Notes under the pieces: generated by a model | Told to the model about the DNA's origin: nothing | The model's input: only the letters and a program-made list of their open reading frames with translations | The model's database searches: none | DNA from: Annulohypoxylon bovei var. microspora | Lineage: Eukaryota; Ascomycota; Sordariomycetes; Xylariales; Hypoxylaceae | Length of the DNA stretch: 64,000 nt | Assembly: GCA_022836615.1 (NCBI GenBank) | Contig: MU405266.1 | Span: 178,148 to 242,147 of the forward strand | Reading direction: 5' to 3' | Shown here: positions 24,042 through 36,192 of the stretch, one piece after another | Position numbering within the stretch: the first letter of the stretch is position 1 | Layout: every line of letters starts with the position of its first letter | Translations under genes and position numbers: made by a program

Positions 24042-25598
24042 TCATTTTTTACCACCAAGCCCTTTCAACCACTTGGGTTTCTTAAACCCAGCTCCATCTC
24101 CTCCAGAGCTTGGCTTGGGTGCGGAAGTTGGTACATAGGTGCTAGGGCCAGCCTCATCCACAACATCAACTTGTTGTACCTCAGGGACAACTACTTGTTG
24201 GGCCTGACCAGCAGCGCTGTCTTTCAAGAAAGGCTGTCTTCGGGCCTCGACTGGCACCTTTTCATCCCACATGAAGTTAACCAACGTGTTAGAGTTCAAT
24301 CGGTATCCGCTGATGAGTTTGCTCGAAGGACCGCCATCGTCCTTAATCACTACCTTGCCGGGGGGTAGCGCCAGCTTGAACGGCGCCGCGTCGTTGGCCA
24401 TCACCTTCCTGACCTCCGCGTACAGCGCCGCACCAGTGTCGTCGGGGCCGAAGGGCCACTCCGCGGAGAAGTTGTCTGGGAAACGGACTTTGATCCGGAT
24501 GGACTTGACGGCTGCTACTCTAGCGGCCTCGACTGCGGCCTTGGCTTCGAGTTCTTTGTCTGAGAGAAGACGCCTGTTTTCTCCTGCGGTCTTCAGGAGT
24601 CTCTGATGGGCTTGTGCGTGCTCGATGCGCGGAGCGAAGGCTTCGTCTGAGTCCGTTCGCAGCGCTGCAGTTGGAGTGCCTGATGCCGGAGCGGAAAAGA
24701 TGGTGACGGGTCGGTGGTCGGAGGATGGTACGTCGACGTCCATGGCGTCTACGTCTGCGTCTGCGTCTGCGTCCGTTGTGGGTGCTTGTGTTGCCGGAAA
24801 AGTGCCTGTGCCATCCTCTTGAACAGTATTTGGCGCCTCTGTCTCTGGCTTCTCTGTCACAGGGATACTCGGTGTGTCATTAGAGGGTGCATCATCGGTT
24901 GAGCTAATTGCTTCGTTGTTTGTCGTTGATCCAGTATTGGACTCCTCTACCTTCTGATCCTCTTCCCCAGTCTCGAAAAACCGGCTTATCTCTGACATAG
25001 CATCAACCAAGGGGCATTCAGTCTTGCTGAAAGTCAGGCGGATTAGGACGCTCCCTGAGTTGTATCCTAGTTGCGACAGGGTCTTCTGGAAGTCGGCGAA
25101 GGTTGACAATGTCCTATTCTCGATCGTCAAGACCGGCGTCTCATAGTACAGCTGTCCACTACCCGCAGCCGTGCCATTACTCGTCTGGGCTACTCCTCTG
25201 CCCGTGATGTTCAAGTTCTTCCCCTGGCCTGACTTCCCACTCTCAAACTGGCGCAATAACTTCCATAGTGTGAAATCGCTTGGTAACTTCTCCGTGGCTC
25301 GTCCTGATGGTGGGAAAAGGGTCGACTCGGGAGGAGGAAATTGTAGCGCAACGTTGATCGCGGTAGGTGTGTTAGAACGGACGACGAGTTCTAGCTTCGC
25401 GCCGGGTACTAGACCAGAGGTTCTCCATGTGTTTGACAGATCTAGTTGTTTTTGCTTATGCTTTAATAAGTACTTGCTTGAAGGGACCTTCAGCTTCACA
25501 CAAGCCTGCTCCAGGATATCTGTCAGGTATGTGCCCGGGTTGACCTTGATCGTCACCTGCTTGAGGTCGGTTCCCACGACCTTGACGTTGGTAGCCAT
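24042..25598 (-). CDS. UBX4: UBX-domain protein, TUG/Ubx4 family
   Basis: Single exon, 518 residues from MATNVKVVGTD. The first ~75 residues form the TUG ubiquitin-like domain (VTIKVNPGTYLTDILEQAC, LKHKQKQLDLSNTWR). The middle is acidic and low-complexity, with an Asp-Ala hexamer repeat near 24745-24775 (DADADADVDAMDVDV). The UBX domain is near residues 380-465 (SIRIKVRFPDNFSAEWPFGPDD, LISGYRLNSNTLVNFMWDEK). UBX proteins are adaptors of the Cdc48/p97 segregase; Ubx4/TUG proteins help deliver ubiquitinated substrates and regulate membrane trafficking. The basic C-terminus ends KPKWLKGLGGKK. The upstream extension to 25649 begins with TTG and was not used. It shares a divergent promoter with PUP3. 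Confidence 0.92.
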   Translation of the reverse strand: MATNVKVVGTDLKQVTIKVNPGTYLTDILEQACVKLKVPSSKYLLKHKQKQLDLSNTWRTSGLVPGAKLELVVRSNTPTAINVALQFPPPESTLFPPSGRATEKLPSDFTLWKLLRQFESGKSGQGKNLNITGRGVAQTSNGTAAGSGQLYYETPVLTIENRTLSTFADFQKTLSQLGYNSGSVLIRLTFSKTECPLVDAMSEISRFFETGEEDQKVEESNTGSTTNNEAISSTDDAPSNDTPSIPVTEKPETEAPNTVQEDGTGTFPATQAPTTDADADADVDAMDVDVPSSDHRPVTIFSAPASGTPTAALRTDSDEAFAPRIEHAQAHQRLLKTAGENRRLLSDKELEAKAAVEAARVAAVKSIRIKVRFPDNFSAEWPFGPDDTGAALYAEVRKVMANDAAPFKLALPPGKVVIKDDGGPSSKLISGYRLNSNTLVNFMWDEKVPVEARRQPFLKDSAAGQAQQVVVPEVQQVDVVDEAGPSTYVPTSAPKPSSGGDGAGFKKPKWLKGLGGKK

Positions 25599-26217
25599 GG
25601 TATGGAAACTAGACAGTATCCTATAGGACCTAGGTATGAAGGAAAACAAAGATCTAGACGATCAAGAATCGTCTCTTATTTCCTTCGATATTCCTACAAA
25701 TTGTAGCAATAATTGTTTTTATTTCGTGAGACCGATAATGAGAAGTCGCATGAAGTTGACATGAAGTTGACGGTAGAACATAAAAGAATATTTCGAACGT
25801 CACTGTTGAAGGGTAGGGTACATCGTAAAGTATGATTACATCAGCCTTTTGATTTGTACCTAGCTGCAGGCAGCTTCCTGCTGATGAATTGGTTGAATGG
25901 AGGGGCAATCGTTACATGTTTCCACATTTACAGTTAAGCGCACAGGTACCAATAAGCCGCTATTTTCCCGACCAGGCCTGATCGGGAGCTGAAGCTGCCG
26001 CGCCAGACGTGTTTGCCTTGTCAACTGGGAAGCACTTGCATTTACAACCACCAACCTTCAGCCCGGTCTAGCCATTGAGCTGTCCTCACCAAAACGAGCC
26101 TCTTTACAACAACGACATATAATCCACGACCCAATTCATATTCAGACCTCAACCTTTACTCAGTGATCCGAGCATTATCGTCAACTTCCTCCATTCCCTA
26201 ATTGTACATTCGACGCC
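25599..26217. promoter_or_regulatory. Divergent promoter shared by UBX4 and PUP3
   Basis: 619 bases separate the two start codons, so both genes probably share regulatory DNA. I could not find a yeast-type PACE element (GGTGGCAAA) here. A TACCTAGCTG-type motif lies at about 25857. The shared-control idea is inference from spacing and function. Confidence 0.55.
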
Positions 26218-27054
26218 ATGGTAAGCTCTAATTAAGCTCCAAATCAACTGGAATAATGGCCTAGCTAACGTATCTTCATAGTCGTCACCCTTCTCTATAA
26301 GTGCGCAACCTCCTCTGCCTTGCTTCTCGCTCTCAAGCAAACCGAACAGATGACTAACTAGAGAACTGTTACGATGTACAGATGGCGGCGCCTGCGTAGC
26401 GATGGTCGGCAAGGACTGCGTTGCCGTCGCCTGCGACCTGCGTCTGGGTCTGCAATCGCTGACCGTGTCGAACAACTTCCCCAAGATCTTCCGGTACGGC
26501 GACGTCTTCCTTGGGCTGACGGGGCTCGCGACCGACGTGTCCACCGTGTCGGACCTGTTCCGGTACAAGGTGAACATGTACCGGCTGCGCGAGGAGCGCA
26601 ACATTGCGCCTACTACCTTCGCGAACCTGGTCTCCTCGTCCTTGTACGAGCGCCGCTTCGGTCCCTACTTCGTCAGCCCGGTCGTCGCCGGCCTCGAGCC
26701 CAAAAACGGCAAGCCGTTCATCTGCGGGTTCGATTCCATCGGCTGCATTGACTTCGCCAAGGACTTCATTGTGTCCGGTACTGCCTCTGAGCAGCTGTTC
26801 GGCATGTGCGAGAGCTTGTGGGAGCCCGACCTAGTGAGTATTAAATAGCCAGGCTTCGACACGCCTATTGCGAATACCGGAGGGGAAGGATTGCTAATAC
26901 ATGTGCCTAGGGACCCGACGATCTTTTTGAGACGATCTCTCAGGCTCTGTTGAGCGCCGTGGATCGGGATGCTCTGTCGGGCTGGGGTGCACACGTGTAC
27001 ATTATCGAGAAGGACAAGGTCACGAAGAGATTATTGAAGGGCCGACAAGACTAA
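26218..27054 (+). CDS. PUP3: 20S proteasome subunit beta type-3
   Basis: Four exons: 26218-26220, 26282-26300, 26382-26833 and 26911-27054; 205 residues, the usual length. The first exon is only the ATG (the next base starts the GTAAGC donor) and the second is 19 nt, together giving MSSPFSI. The joined reading starts MSSPFSINGGACVAMVGKD, the normal beta-3 N-terminus, which confirms the unusual splicing. It continues with DLRLGLQSLTVSNNFPKIF and ends with GWGAHVYIIEKDKVTKRLLKGRQD. Beta-3 is a non-catalytic beta-ring subunit; it has no Thr1 nucleophile or propeptide. Exon 3 is noticeably GC-rich. It is convergent with the SERCA gene. Confidence 0.96.
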
Positions 27055-27436
27055 GGGGCTTTCATTACCTACTCACATGCCAATATGTCAGAGTATGCTA
27101 GTCACGATATCAAGTGGCTGGTGGTCTTAAATGGTAAATTGGTCATGTTAAACCAACCCCGAGAGTTGGCAGGACCCGATGATGTTACTTGGGACAATGT
27201 CAACAAAACGTAGCAATCAAGAGCAGACATGCGATGGCGAAGAGAGTCCATCGTTGTACTACCATCTTAGATAGTACCTTGTTCAGGGTCACTAATGACA
27301 AGACAAATATATCAGGTAAATAATTTTTCTCATAAATTCATGGAGTCTCGCGTGATTGTGCATAGCCGAGTATGCACATGCAGCTATATAGTACATCTAG
27401 TCTAGTCTAGCATCTAGAAACCAGGTCTACGTCCGG
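27055..27436. other. Intergenic, convergent 3' regions
   Basis: 382 AT-rich bases between PUP3 and the Ca2+-ATPase gene. A short TCTAG microrepeat lies near 27393-27420. No gene seen. Confidence 0.6.
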
Positions 27437-30400
27437 TTATGCTTCCTTCTTAGATTCTGCGTCTTCATTCGTCGTCGTCTGGATGAAAAATTGCCTTTCA
27501 AAAGCCTTGAGGACTTCATCGATGAGACTGCAAGAAGTTAGCGTACTGCATATATACGAGCATAGGTAGTCATGGGGTTGGCTTACATGACCGGGGCGCT
27601 GATGATGAGCACCGCTTTCCACTCCATCCAGTTCAGAGGCAAGATCGAGAACAGACCCTGAAGGAAAGGCGTGTAGAGAAGTGCAAAGTGGAGAGCCATC
27701 GATAGCCCGATAGCATAGACGAGCATCATGTTCTCCCAGAGCGGCAGAGTCAATAGAGATTCGCTGGATGATAGAGCGTTCATGGCGTTCAGCATCTCGA
27801 TGACGACAAGGATGGAGAGGGAGACCGTCGACGCTGCCTTAGACATATCATTGCTGAAAATTTCACACCCAACGCTCGAAAACTCAGAAGAGCATCGGTG
27901 GAAATGTGAAAGCTGGTAAAAGGTGATCTGAGGGCCCTCGGGGTTATACATGAACCACCAAGCATATCCAGCGACAGTGGCAATACCGACGTACATGCCA
28001 ATGACCAAGTATCGGAAGAACAACCAGCCACCGATCAGGGCCTCGTCACGCTTCCGCGGCTGTCTCTTCATAATATCGTGGTCAGGAGGGTTGAAAGACA
28101 ACGCGGTAGCAGGTAGACCATCGGTAACAAGGTTGACCCATAATAGTTGGACGGGAATGAGAGCCTCCGGCATGCCAAGGGCAGCCGTGAGAAAGATTGA
28201 GACGACCTCTCCGATGTTGGAAGAGATGAGATATCGGATGAACTGTTGCGTGTTGTTGTAGATGGATCGGCCTTCTTCGATGGCGACTTCAATAGTTGCG
28301 AAATTGTCATCGGCGAGAACCATATCAGCAGCCAGCTTAGAAACATCAGTACCGGAGCCCATCGCAACACCAATATCCGCCTTCTTGAGAGCCGGAGCAT
28401 CGTTGACACCATCGCCTGTCATAGCTACAACCTCGCCGAGAGACTGGAGGAGATCGACGAGTTTCGATTTGTGGCTAGGCTCAACGCGAGAGAAAAGAGA
28501 TGCGTTCCTCGCCGCGTCTAGCTGCTCGCCGGGGCTTAGGTTATCGAATTCTCGACCAGTATAACTCTTGCCCTTAAGATCTTCATATTCTCCAAAGACG
28601 CCGATTTGGCGGCAGATGCTCTCTGCTGTGTTGCGATTATCACCGGTGATTACGATAACTCTGATTCCAGCGGCTTTACACTTCTTGATGGCACTAGGAA
28701 CTTCTGGTCGAGGAGGATCCAGCATACCGACGAGACCTAGCAAGGTGAGGTTCTGCTCTAGTTGAGCATACTGTGCTGTTGACTTGGCGTTCTGAAGTAG
28801 GGGGTTGGATCCAACATCATCTAGACTAGCGAGGGCAATAACACGTAATCCACGGTTACCATATTCGACCACTTCCTTCATAAGTAGAGAGTGGAGCTTA
28901 TCATTGATACGAACACGCTTGCCATTGGCGCCAACCAGAGTGTATGCGCAACGCTCGATAATAGATTCAGGGGCACCCTTGACGAGAAGCTTTTGCTGCT
29001 CGCCGGCTTGGATAAGAACGGACATGCTTTTTCGGTCACGGGAGAACTCGTATGTAGCCAGTCGCGGAAACTTAGACTCGTACCAGGCGCTGGCATGATG
29101 AATGCAGTCGTCAGGGTTCGAATTCGCCGGCGCGCATGGTCCAATCTTTTCGGCCAGAACCCTCAGGGCCCCTTCAGTAGGCTCTCCTACATTGGAGAAA
29201 GTACCGGATCGGGCATCGTACATAAGCCGAGCATCATTGCATAGAGCTGCTACCTCGTTCATCTGTCGAATTGTGCTTGAGCTTTGAGAGAGGTCCTTCA
29301 CAACTTTGCCGTTATGCGTGACGTTTCCCTTCGGCGCAAACGTAGTACCTTCGACGTCTAGTTCTTCTAGGTCTGTACCGTTTTCGTTTATATAGACAAC
29401 CTTGCTCACACTCATCTGGTTTGTGGTGAGAGTACCGGTTTTATCTGAGCAGATGACACTGCAGCTGCCCAAGGTCTCCACAGATGGCAGACTTCGGACA
29501 ACAGCATTCTTCGCAGCCATCTTGCGCGTTCCCAAAGCTAGACATGTCGTGATCACAACGGCGAGGCCCTCGGGAATTGCTGCAACACCGAGAGAGACAG
29601 CAATCTTCAGGTAGTAAATAGCGCCTTTGGTCCAGTTTCCGTGACTCGGGTCCGCAAAGTTCGGGATGTTGATCAGCCACACGAGAATACAGATGACCGT
29701 GATAACCTTCGCCAGTGAGTCACCAAAATCGTTGAGCTTTTGCTTCAAGGGGGTCGGCTCTGAAATCTGAGCGGCGATACTCTCGTGGATATCACCAATC
29801 GCAGTGTTCGACCCAGTTAGGACAACAACCGCCTTGGCACGACCTGTTACGACAGTGGTTCCCGAGAAAAGCATATTGACCTGGTCCTGGAGCACTGCCT
29901 TATCATCTTTCACAACGGTAGCATGATCCTTTCCTACGCTCTCGCTTTCACCGGTCAAGATGGCCTGGTCCATAGCAAAATTGTTGCTCTCGATCGCGAT
30001 GACACGGCAGTCAGCGGGGACCCTGTCACCAACCGATACAGAAACGATGTCGCCAGGAACCAGCTCTTCAGCCTTGACGCGCGAGACATGTCCATTATTC
30101 CTGATCACGCTAGCAATATTCGCAGAGTATTCCTGTAGCGCGGCAATCGCCTTCTCGGCGCTGCTTTCTTGGGACACACCGACGACCGCGTTGAGTATGA
30201 GGATAGTTAGAATCTATAATTTAGACCGGTAAGCTTTTGAACCGCAGGCTCGAGATTTTAAGGAATTTGGGGAAAGCTTACAACCAAAGGATCTACAAAT
30301 GCGCTCCAGCCACTTTCTTCATTTTCGAAAAGAGCTAAGGCGAAGGATACAGCCGCCGATCCCAGTAGTATTATAACTAATTGGTCTTTGAATTGCTCAA

Positions 30401-30629
30401 GAATAAGCTCCCATAGAGGCGTAGGAGGTTCTTCCGGGATAGCTATAGCAATTTGGTATTAGCACACATCTTGAGCTACATATATTCCAACTTTACGCGG
30501 GGCAAACATACAATTCTTGCCATATTTATTCCGTAACTCGATGATTTGCTCATCTGTGAGGCCGGCCTTTGCGTCTACTTTAAAATTGGCCAAGACCTCA
30601 TGGGTGGGCTTTGCGAATGAGCCCTCCAT
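27437..30629 (-). CDS. SERCA-type Ca2+-transporting P-type ATPase
   Basis: Minus-strand exons 30629-30512, 30442-30282, 30213-27587 and 27527-27437; 998 residues, matching SERCA length. The N-terminus MEGSFAKPTHEVLANF leads to M1-M2. TGES is near residue 180-183 and PEGL of M4 (Ca2+-binding Glu about 308). The phosphorylated Asp is about 350 in ICSDKTGTLTTN. The nucleotide domain contains KGAPESIIERC, and the hinge is MTGDGVNDAPALKKADIG. M5-M6 contain NIGEVV and LLWVNLVTDGLPATALSFNPPD. These are SERCA (P2A) signatures, not Pmr1 or PMCA. It pumps cytosolic Ca2+ into the ER/vacuolar system. All catalytic motifs are intact. Close relatives are the Neurospora NCA-1 type. Confidence 0.96.
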
Positions 30630-31832
30630 GACAGTCGGCGTAGGTGGGGGATCTTATGGTCGTAGCTTTTTTCTGGTAAAACCAAATAAAATATAGTGGG
30701 ATGTCAGGGGGGAGGTGTGTTAGTTAGTACCTATCGACGAGCACGCAATCGAATAGAACTGGCTCAACCGAGGATTGTAATAGTTGGAGGGGTGGGTGAG
30801 ATGTGAGATGTGAGATGAAAGTGAAGACAATTAATGCGACGCTTCAAAGATGCCACATGTCTTTTTTACTCAGCACAATCACTACTTGAAAGTTGCCACA
30901 GAAAAAAAGAACAGTAGACCTCCAGGGCTCGTAACGTAAACGAGGAATGTGTCAAAGTCAATGTTATTAAAGATTGTCGTAGAAAAGAATTGTTGCTCAT
31001 GAGGTCGAAAGTGGATCCTTTACAAATACAGTACTACGGTATTTACATAGCAACGTGTTCTCTCAAATTCCGCCTAGCCAGCTAGCTTTTAGCTTTTAGC
31101 AACCTTGGAGGCGGCGAGGCGGCTAGGCGGCTTCTAATCGCTGTTCAAATCTTCCGGCCAAACTGGGTCAAAACTGCCAGTGGTCACCAGGTGCCCATGC
31201 GCTGTGAGCCCCATCAAACTTAACAGTAATATCCCTGCTATTAAACTATCTTGGGGTCCAGAAATCCATTTCGATTGGGCAAACTCTATGACTTGCATCA
31301 TTAGCTGTGTACCTTAGGGTACCTACCTATTAAACGTACATACAAGAACTGTCGGATAAGCGCAGTGGGCTTGGATTTTCTTTTTATCAACTTTATCAGT
31401 CACATCCATTTCATACTACATAGGTAGGTACCTAAAAGTACAAGGGTCAATATCTCGACAGAACTGGAAGGTCTTCGACGATAGCTTACCTATGTAGGTA
31501 CGTAAATATCTTTTACTACACTCACTTATATGAGAGAGGTAGTTAAAACGTAGGGATGCCGATATAGATACCTAGGCAATATTAGACCTATGAATTAGAC
31601 CTGCAAATTCCTTTCTCGTAACTCTCTATTGGGGGTTGTTGCTATCTAGTAGCTGCGAAGCGCAGCCATGCATCTGAAATCAACGGTTATGAAAGGTTCT
31701 CGGCCACAATCCAGCATGTGCAGCTCAGCAGTTCCGCACTAGCTCACATAAAGAGCCCCTTATCCTTCATCAAGTCGAAGTATTACCGTGATCCATCCTA
31801 TTCACGTGACGTATCCTCTCTTCGTAGCTCAT
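30630..31832. other. Intergenic upstream of the SERCA gene
   Basis: 1.2 kb holding the SERCA promoter side and the 3' side of the Ran gene. A dense cluster of TACCTA/TAGGTA motifs lies at about 31318-31580. I see no coding or RNA gene. Confidence 0.6.
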
Positions 31833-32818
31833 TTACAAGTCATCATCGTCGTCCTCACCGGGCAGCGGCATAGTAGCGGCCTCGTCCATCTCCTTCTTGT
31901 ATTGCTCGAGGAGCTTCTCGTCGACCTGAGCAGTAGGGGGAGCAAGGGCGGGCGCAGCGACGAAATCCTAATCGAGTTAGCTTAGTCGGCACCGGAGATT
32001 ATATCGAATCAACTTACGAGGGCAGGGTTGCCGACGAGCTTGCGAGCAAGCCACAGGAAAGGCTTCTCGAAGTTATAGTTAGACTTGGCCGAGATGTCGT
32101 AGTATTGAAGGTTCTTCTTGCGGTGGAACGTGATAGTCTTGGCCTTCACCTTACGCTCCTTCACGTCGACCTTGTTACCGCACAGAACAATGGGGATGTT
32201 CTCGCAGACGCGGACCAGGTCACCTAGAATATAGGTCTTAGCTAAGATGGAAGATGCCCTTAGGAGTGTAATTATACTTACGGTGCCAGTTGGGTACGTT
32301 CTTGTAGGTAATGCGGGAGGTGACGTCGAACATGATGATACCACATTGGCCGTTGATGTAGTAGCCATCACGGAGACCACCGAACTTCTCCTGTCCAGCA
32401 GTGTCCCAGACATCGAAGGTGATGTTGCCGAAGTTCTGATTACGGTTAGAGGGTTTGCGCCAAACAGGGTAGATGCGAAATCGCGAGGCGGGGAATAATT
32501 TGACTTACGGTCGTGAAGCCAAGGGGATGAACCTCGACACCGAGAGTTGCCATGTACTTCTTCTCGAATTCACCGGTCAAATGGCGTTTGACGAAGGTGG
32601 TCTATAATTATTACGATCAATGGTCAGTGGCAGGATCTTTCGAAAGGCGGGGCAAATTATGCGCAGGCGATATTGGTAAACAGAACCCAGCATGCTGATA
32701 GAAAGATAAACAGATAGAAGGGTAATGTTAGGCGGTAGTGATTGAAGGGAATATTTACCTTGCCAGTACCACCATCGCCGACAAGGACGAGCTTGAAGGT
32801 AGGCGTTTCGGTAGCCAT
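31833..32818 (-). CDS. GSP1: Ran GTPase (nuclear transport)
   Basis: Minus-strand exons 32818-32759, 32601-32509, 32435-32282, 32223-32018 and 31967-31833; 215 residues. The P-loop GDGGTGKTTF spans intron 1. Switch I is ATLGVEVHPL and switch II is WDTAGQEKFGGLRDGYY. Base recognition uses NKVD and the SAK motif (ISAKSNYNFEKPFLW). The acidic tail ends PLPGEDDDDDL, the Ran signature. There is no C-terminal Cys, as expected for Ran, which is not prenylated. It drives importin/exportin cycling and spindle assembly. Intron 1 is 157 nt, longer than the others (73, 58 and 50 nt). Confidence 0.97.
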
Positions 32819-34191
32819 CTTCCTCTGCGGTTGTGAGATAAACAGAAAATGGAGAGGACTAGGCTTGACGTTAGTGGGGGTTCGCTAAAAAGTAGTAGAT
32901 GAGAAATGTAGAAATGTTCTTCGCAATCTCGACGGAAGGGTATTTATGAGATATATCGAGATGTAGACGAACGTACTTGATATTATCGAGAAAGAGACGA
33001 AGAGGCGGTCTTGGTAGTATCGCAAATTTCGGTGTTGGCGAAAGTTGATGGGCGGACTAATTGTTTTTTAAGAGTTTGGAGGCGGGACTGGTAAAGTGAT
33101 CTAATAAGGTTGGGTTTCCCTCAAAAAAAATCGGGCGCACGGTTGCGGGGCAGCACGTGATCTCTGGGCATTAATGGAATGAGGAAAGGACGATATAGAA
33201 GGAATGACGCACATTTGAGGTGGACAAGTTCCTACCGCCTGCTTGCACAATACCAGGAACGGCAGGCAATTCCAGTATTGTACCTACCTACCCAACCTGA
33301 GCTCAGGCGTCCAATTAAGATAAATGCATTTAGTTTAAGGCAGGTACTTAGTATTCATAGAATTTCTATGCTGGAAGGAGCTGAAAAATTAGGTAATTTA
33401 ATATCGACCTTTAATTCTTCATTTATCTGGAGACCTTCAATGTTTCTTTCCATCACCAACCTTTTCTCAAGCTAAAGTACTTACGAATTTAGGGGCGATG
33501 CACCTAGAATTTCCCGTAGCTCCTCAAAAATATAATCAGACACTTAGGTTGCTCGTTAGGCTTCACTATTATCTAAAATTCTAAATAATGGGATCTAGAT
33601 TTGATTCCGCCATACCTAATTATATTGATCACGCTTATTCTCTCCTGCCTCGGCAAATAGGTAAGTATCTAACTCTGGAATCTATTTTTCTCCTAACCGA
33701 TAGCTCATACTCGATCTTCACCAGCTCGATCGATAAACCTTAGCTACCTACCTACTTTATGTCCTCATGTGATAGGAAATTGAGCTGCAACAACCCTGCC
33801 TACCGGATATTTTGGTAGTTCCTTCATCTTGTAACACCACGAGCCCAACTCGTATCTCATTTCCAGTCCTCTTATGTGGGAGTTGGCTGGGCATCGATTA
33901 GGCTAGGGAATAATAATGCCTTATGTATCTGTTGGCATTGTTGATTCCCAGATCGGCCCTTTTCGAAGCTGCTTACTCGTGCCAAATGGATACATAGCTC
34001 TACCTGACTCCCCGCAAAAACAAGCCAAGGATTCATGTGCCGTCTCACGGCTATAATCACTGAATCATATATCTTATCAATCAGGCAACGCCTTGACTCT
34101 ATTTATGCTGCCAGAAGAAAACGAACGCCGGGAATCGAGGTAAGGGATGAACAATCGTATAAGGAATGAATATTCGACGTCGCTCAGAATC
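32819..34191. other. Intergenic between NAS2 and the Ran gene
   Basis: 1.4 kb containing the Ran promoter and NAS2 3' region. It is AT-rich with TACCTACCTA motifs at about 33279 and 33742. The open frame 33179-33475 has no protein-like features. Confidence 0.6.
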
Positions 34192-35080
34192 TCACAACGG
34201 CAAAATATGGCATCCTAGTAGACCTCTGCCCCCCCAGTTCTGTCGAGGGGTTAAATTCAACTGTAGCTCTTGTCTTCCACCCGACTCGTTCCGACGGGAT
34301 ATTTTAACGAGGATCCTTTGCTATATGTGTTTTTAGTCTTATGGGTCAAAAGTCCTGGCTTAGCGAATCAAATGCTAGTAGGTTCGACTTACGCCTTCAT
34401 TTCCCTGAACACACTCTGCTACCTTCTTGAGGCTATCGTGATTGCCCTTATTTACATACCCGAAATTTTGAATCTCATCTCCAGGTTTCAGGCCAGCCGA
34501 TTCGGCCGGGCTGTTTGCAACGATACTGTTGACCTTTGCAAAGGGTTCTTCTAAAGTGGTTGGAATCGAGTCGCCCAGTATTTCGGCACGGTTTGTCGAT
34601 GTGGGTACAACATCTTCGGTATCTTGGATGCTTGCAAAATGCTCGTGGAGATGTTTCTCTATAACATTCATAAGATCTTTATAATCGTTCTTCAGGTGAA
34701 TGATTCGTGATCGAGTGGTGCGTACTATCGAGAATGATTAGTTCCAATAGAGGTGTCATACAGGTATTAAGTAGAATCCTACTTTGTGCCACGTCGATGT
34801 CTGCTCGAGGAAATCCATCGGCGGTGGTTAGGGGCGTTTCCATGTTCACTCCATGCTATAACCGAAATCAGGACCAATATCGTAACAAACAGAAATTGTA
34901 ACCACTAACAGAGTCAAGAACACCACTCAGCGCTTTGAGTTCGGCTTCTAAATTCTCCTTTTTGACCTGAAGCTCAGAAAAGGACAGGTGCTTCGTATTT
35001 CCGTTTGTTAGCGGCCGGGACGAAGGTCCCGCAAGAACAGTAGGTGCGTGAATATTATCCATTCTTAATGGAAGTCCCAT
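34192..35080 (-). CDS. NAS2: 26S proteasome assembly chaperone Nas2 (PSMD9/p27)
   Basis: Minus-strand exons 35080-34910, 34855-34783, 34724-34393 and 34320-34192; 234 residues. The N-terminal half is a coiled coil (LSFSELQVKKENLEAELKAL). The joined exons 2-3 read DIDVAQIRTTRSRIIHLKND, typical of the family. The PDZ domain follows (FAKVNSIVANSPAESAGLKPGDEI) and needs exon 4 for its last strands (RILVKISR, ELQLNLTPRQNW). The end GGRGLLGCHILPL is the conserved Nas2 C-terminus. Nas2 binds Rpt5 during assembly of the proteasome base. The start MGLPLRMDNIHAPTV was chosen; the ATG six codons on is also possible. Introns are 54, 58 and 72 nt. Confidence 0.94.
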
Positions 35081-36192
35081 TATAGTCTTGAATGGATCAG
35101 GCTATGGGTCATCATATGATGGTCGTTACCATAGGTGTGTCAAATGGAAATGGTTACTTTGTTAAGAAGCTTGGAATTGGTTAGAGTTGAAGTGAAGTTT
35201 AGGCTGGCATCAGGAACGACACGTTAAGAGGTGGGATGGCGGGGTTAACCAATGAGGTAACTGATCCATAAATATATGTACCCTATGTAGGTATCCACCC
35301 TTTCACCCCGCTATAACGGGGTTCACATCATCATCATCATGTATATATGTACATAGAAAAAGCCATAAAAACCAAGTAGCTTGGCCAAGTTACGTACGCT
35401 CAATTTATTTTATTTGCTGCACAGTAGACGCACCTAGTAGGTAGGTACACCAAAATGAATAAGACTTCGACACAGCCAAGCTTAAATAAGAATATCTGCG
35501 GTGGTTTGGCCTAAAGGAAACGAAAGAAAGTTGCTTCTCTTTTACAATGTCAGTCCTTACAATCCTACGTGTGTACCATGCATATGTCTACCTGAGCCAC
35601 TCACGAAGCCACCAGTTTATTATTAGGGATACTATTAGATGGCGTTAAAAAGCTTGAGAAGTTTGTTTGTCTCCTGGTCCCTGCAGGTCCATACTGTCGG
35701 TTACGCGCAGGAAGCTGACGGGGTACGTAATGTTTTGTGGAAATAGAGTACAATGTTAGCGAATCATTCGTCTGATTGCATCGGGATCTGCAACGCGACT
35801 GCAACGGCTTAGAAAGATAGGCGAGGGCGTTGCACAGATTCGTACTCGGGTAATTCATATAAGGAACATACCGATCTTAGTAATGAATAGATGAATGCTG
35901 ATGTCTTGGCAGGGGAAGATTGTCCCCTGGGGCTAGAAATCTGATTTAAAACAAACTCTTATTAGAGTACCTTGGTAGGTCCACCTTCGTACGTTTATTG
36001 TTGATCATTGTTGGGATGAAAGATCAAGTTTGACTAATATTACCTAGGTCGCTAAGAAATCTGAGAATCTTTAATAAATCCCAAGATTCTCTCTTCGGTG
36101 TTCCAGTACATTTACGTTCTCTACTATATTACAGTCCTTACATTACCCACCAGCACCTGGGCAGACAACGTTTACTTGTGGCATACTGGAAA
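35081..36192. other. Intergenic, divergent promoters
   Basis: 1.1 kb between divergent NAS2 and the secreted-protein gene. A CAT trinucleotide run lies at about 35327-35340 and AGGTAGGTAC at about 35439. An 85-codon ATG-started frame on the minus strand (35858-35601) has no recognisable features, so I did not call it. Confidence 0.55.

Noticed and set aside
33179..33475. 98-codon ORF upstream of the Ran gene
   Set aside because: AT-rich, no homologous feature recognised, and no supporting splice sites.
35601..35858. 85-codon ATG-started ORF on the minus strand
   Set aside because: No domain, signal or neighbour support; length is within chance expectation.
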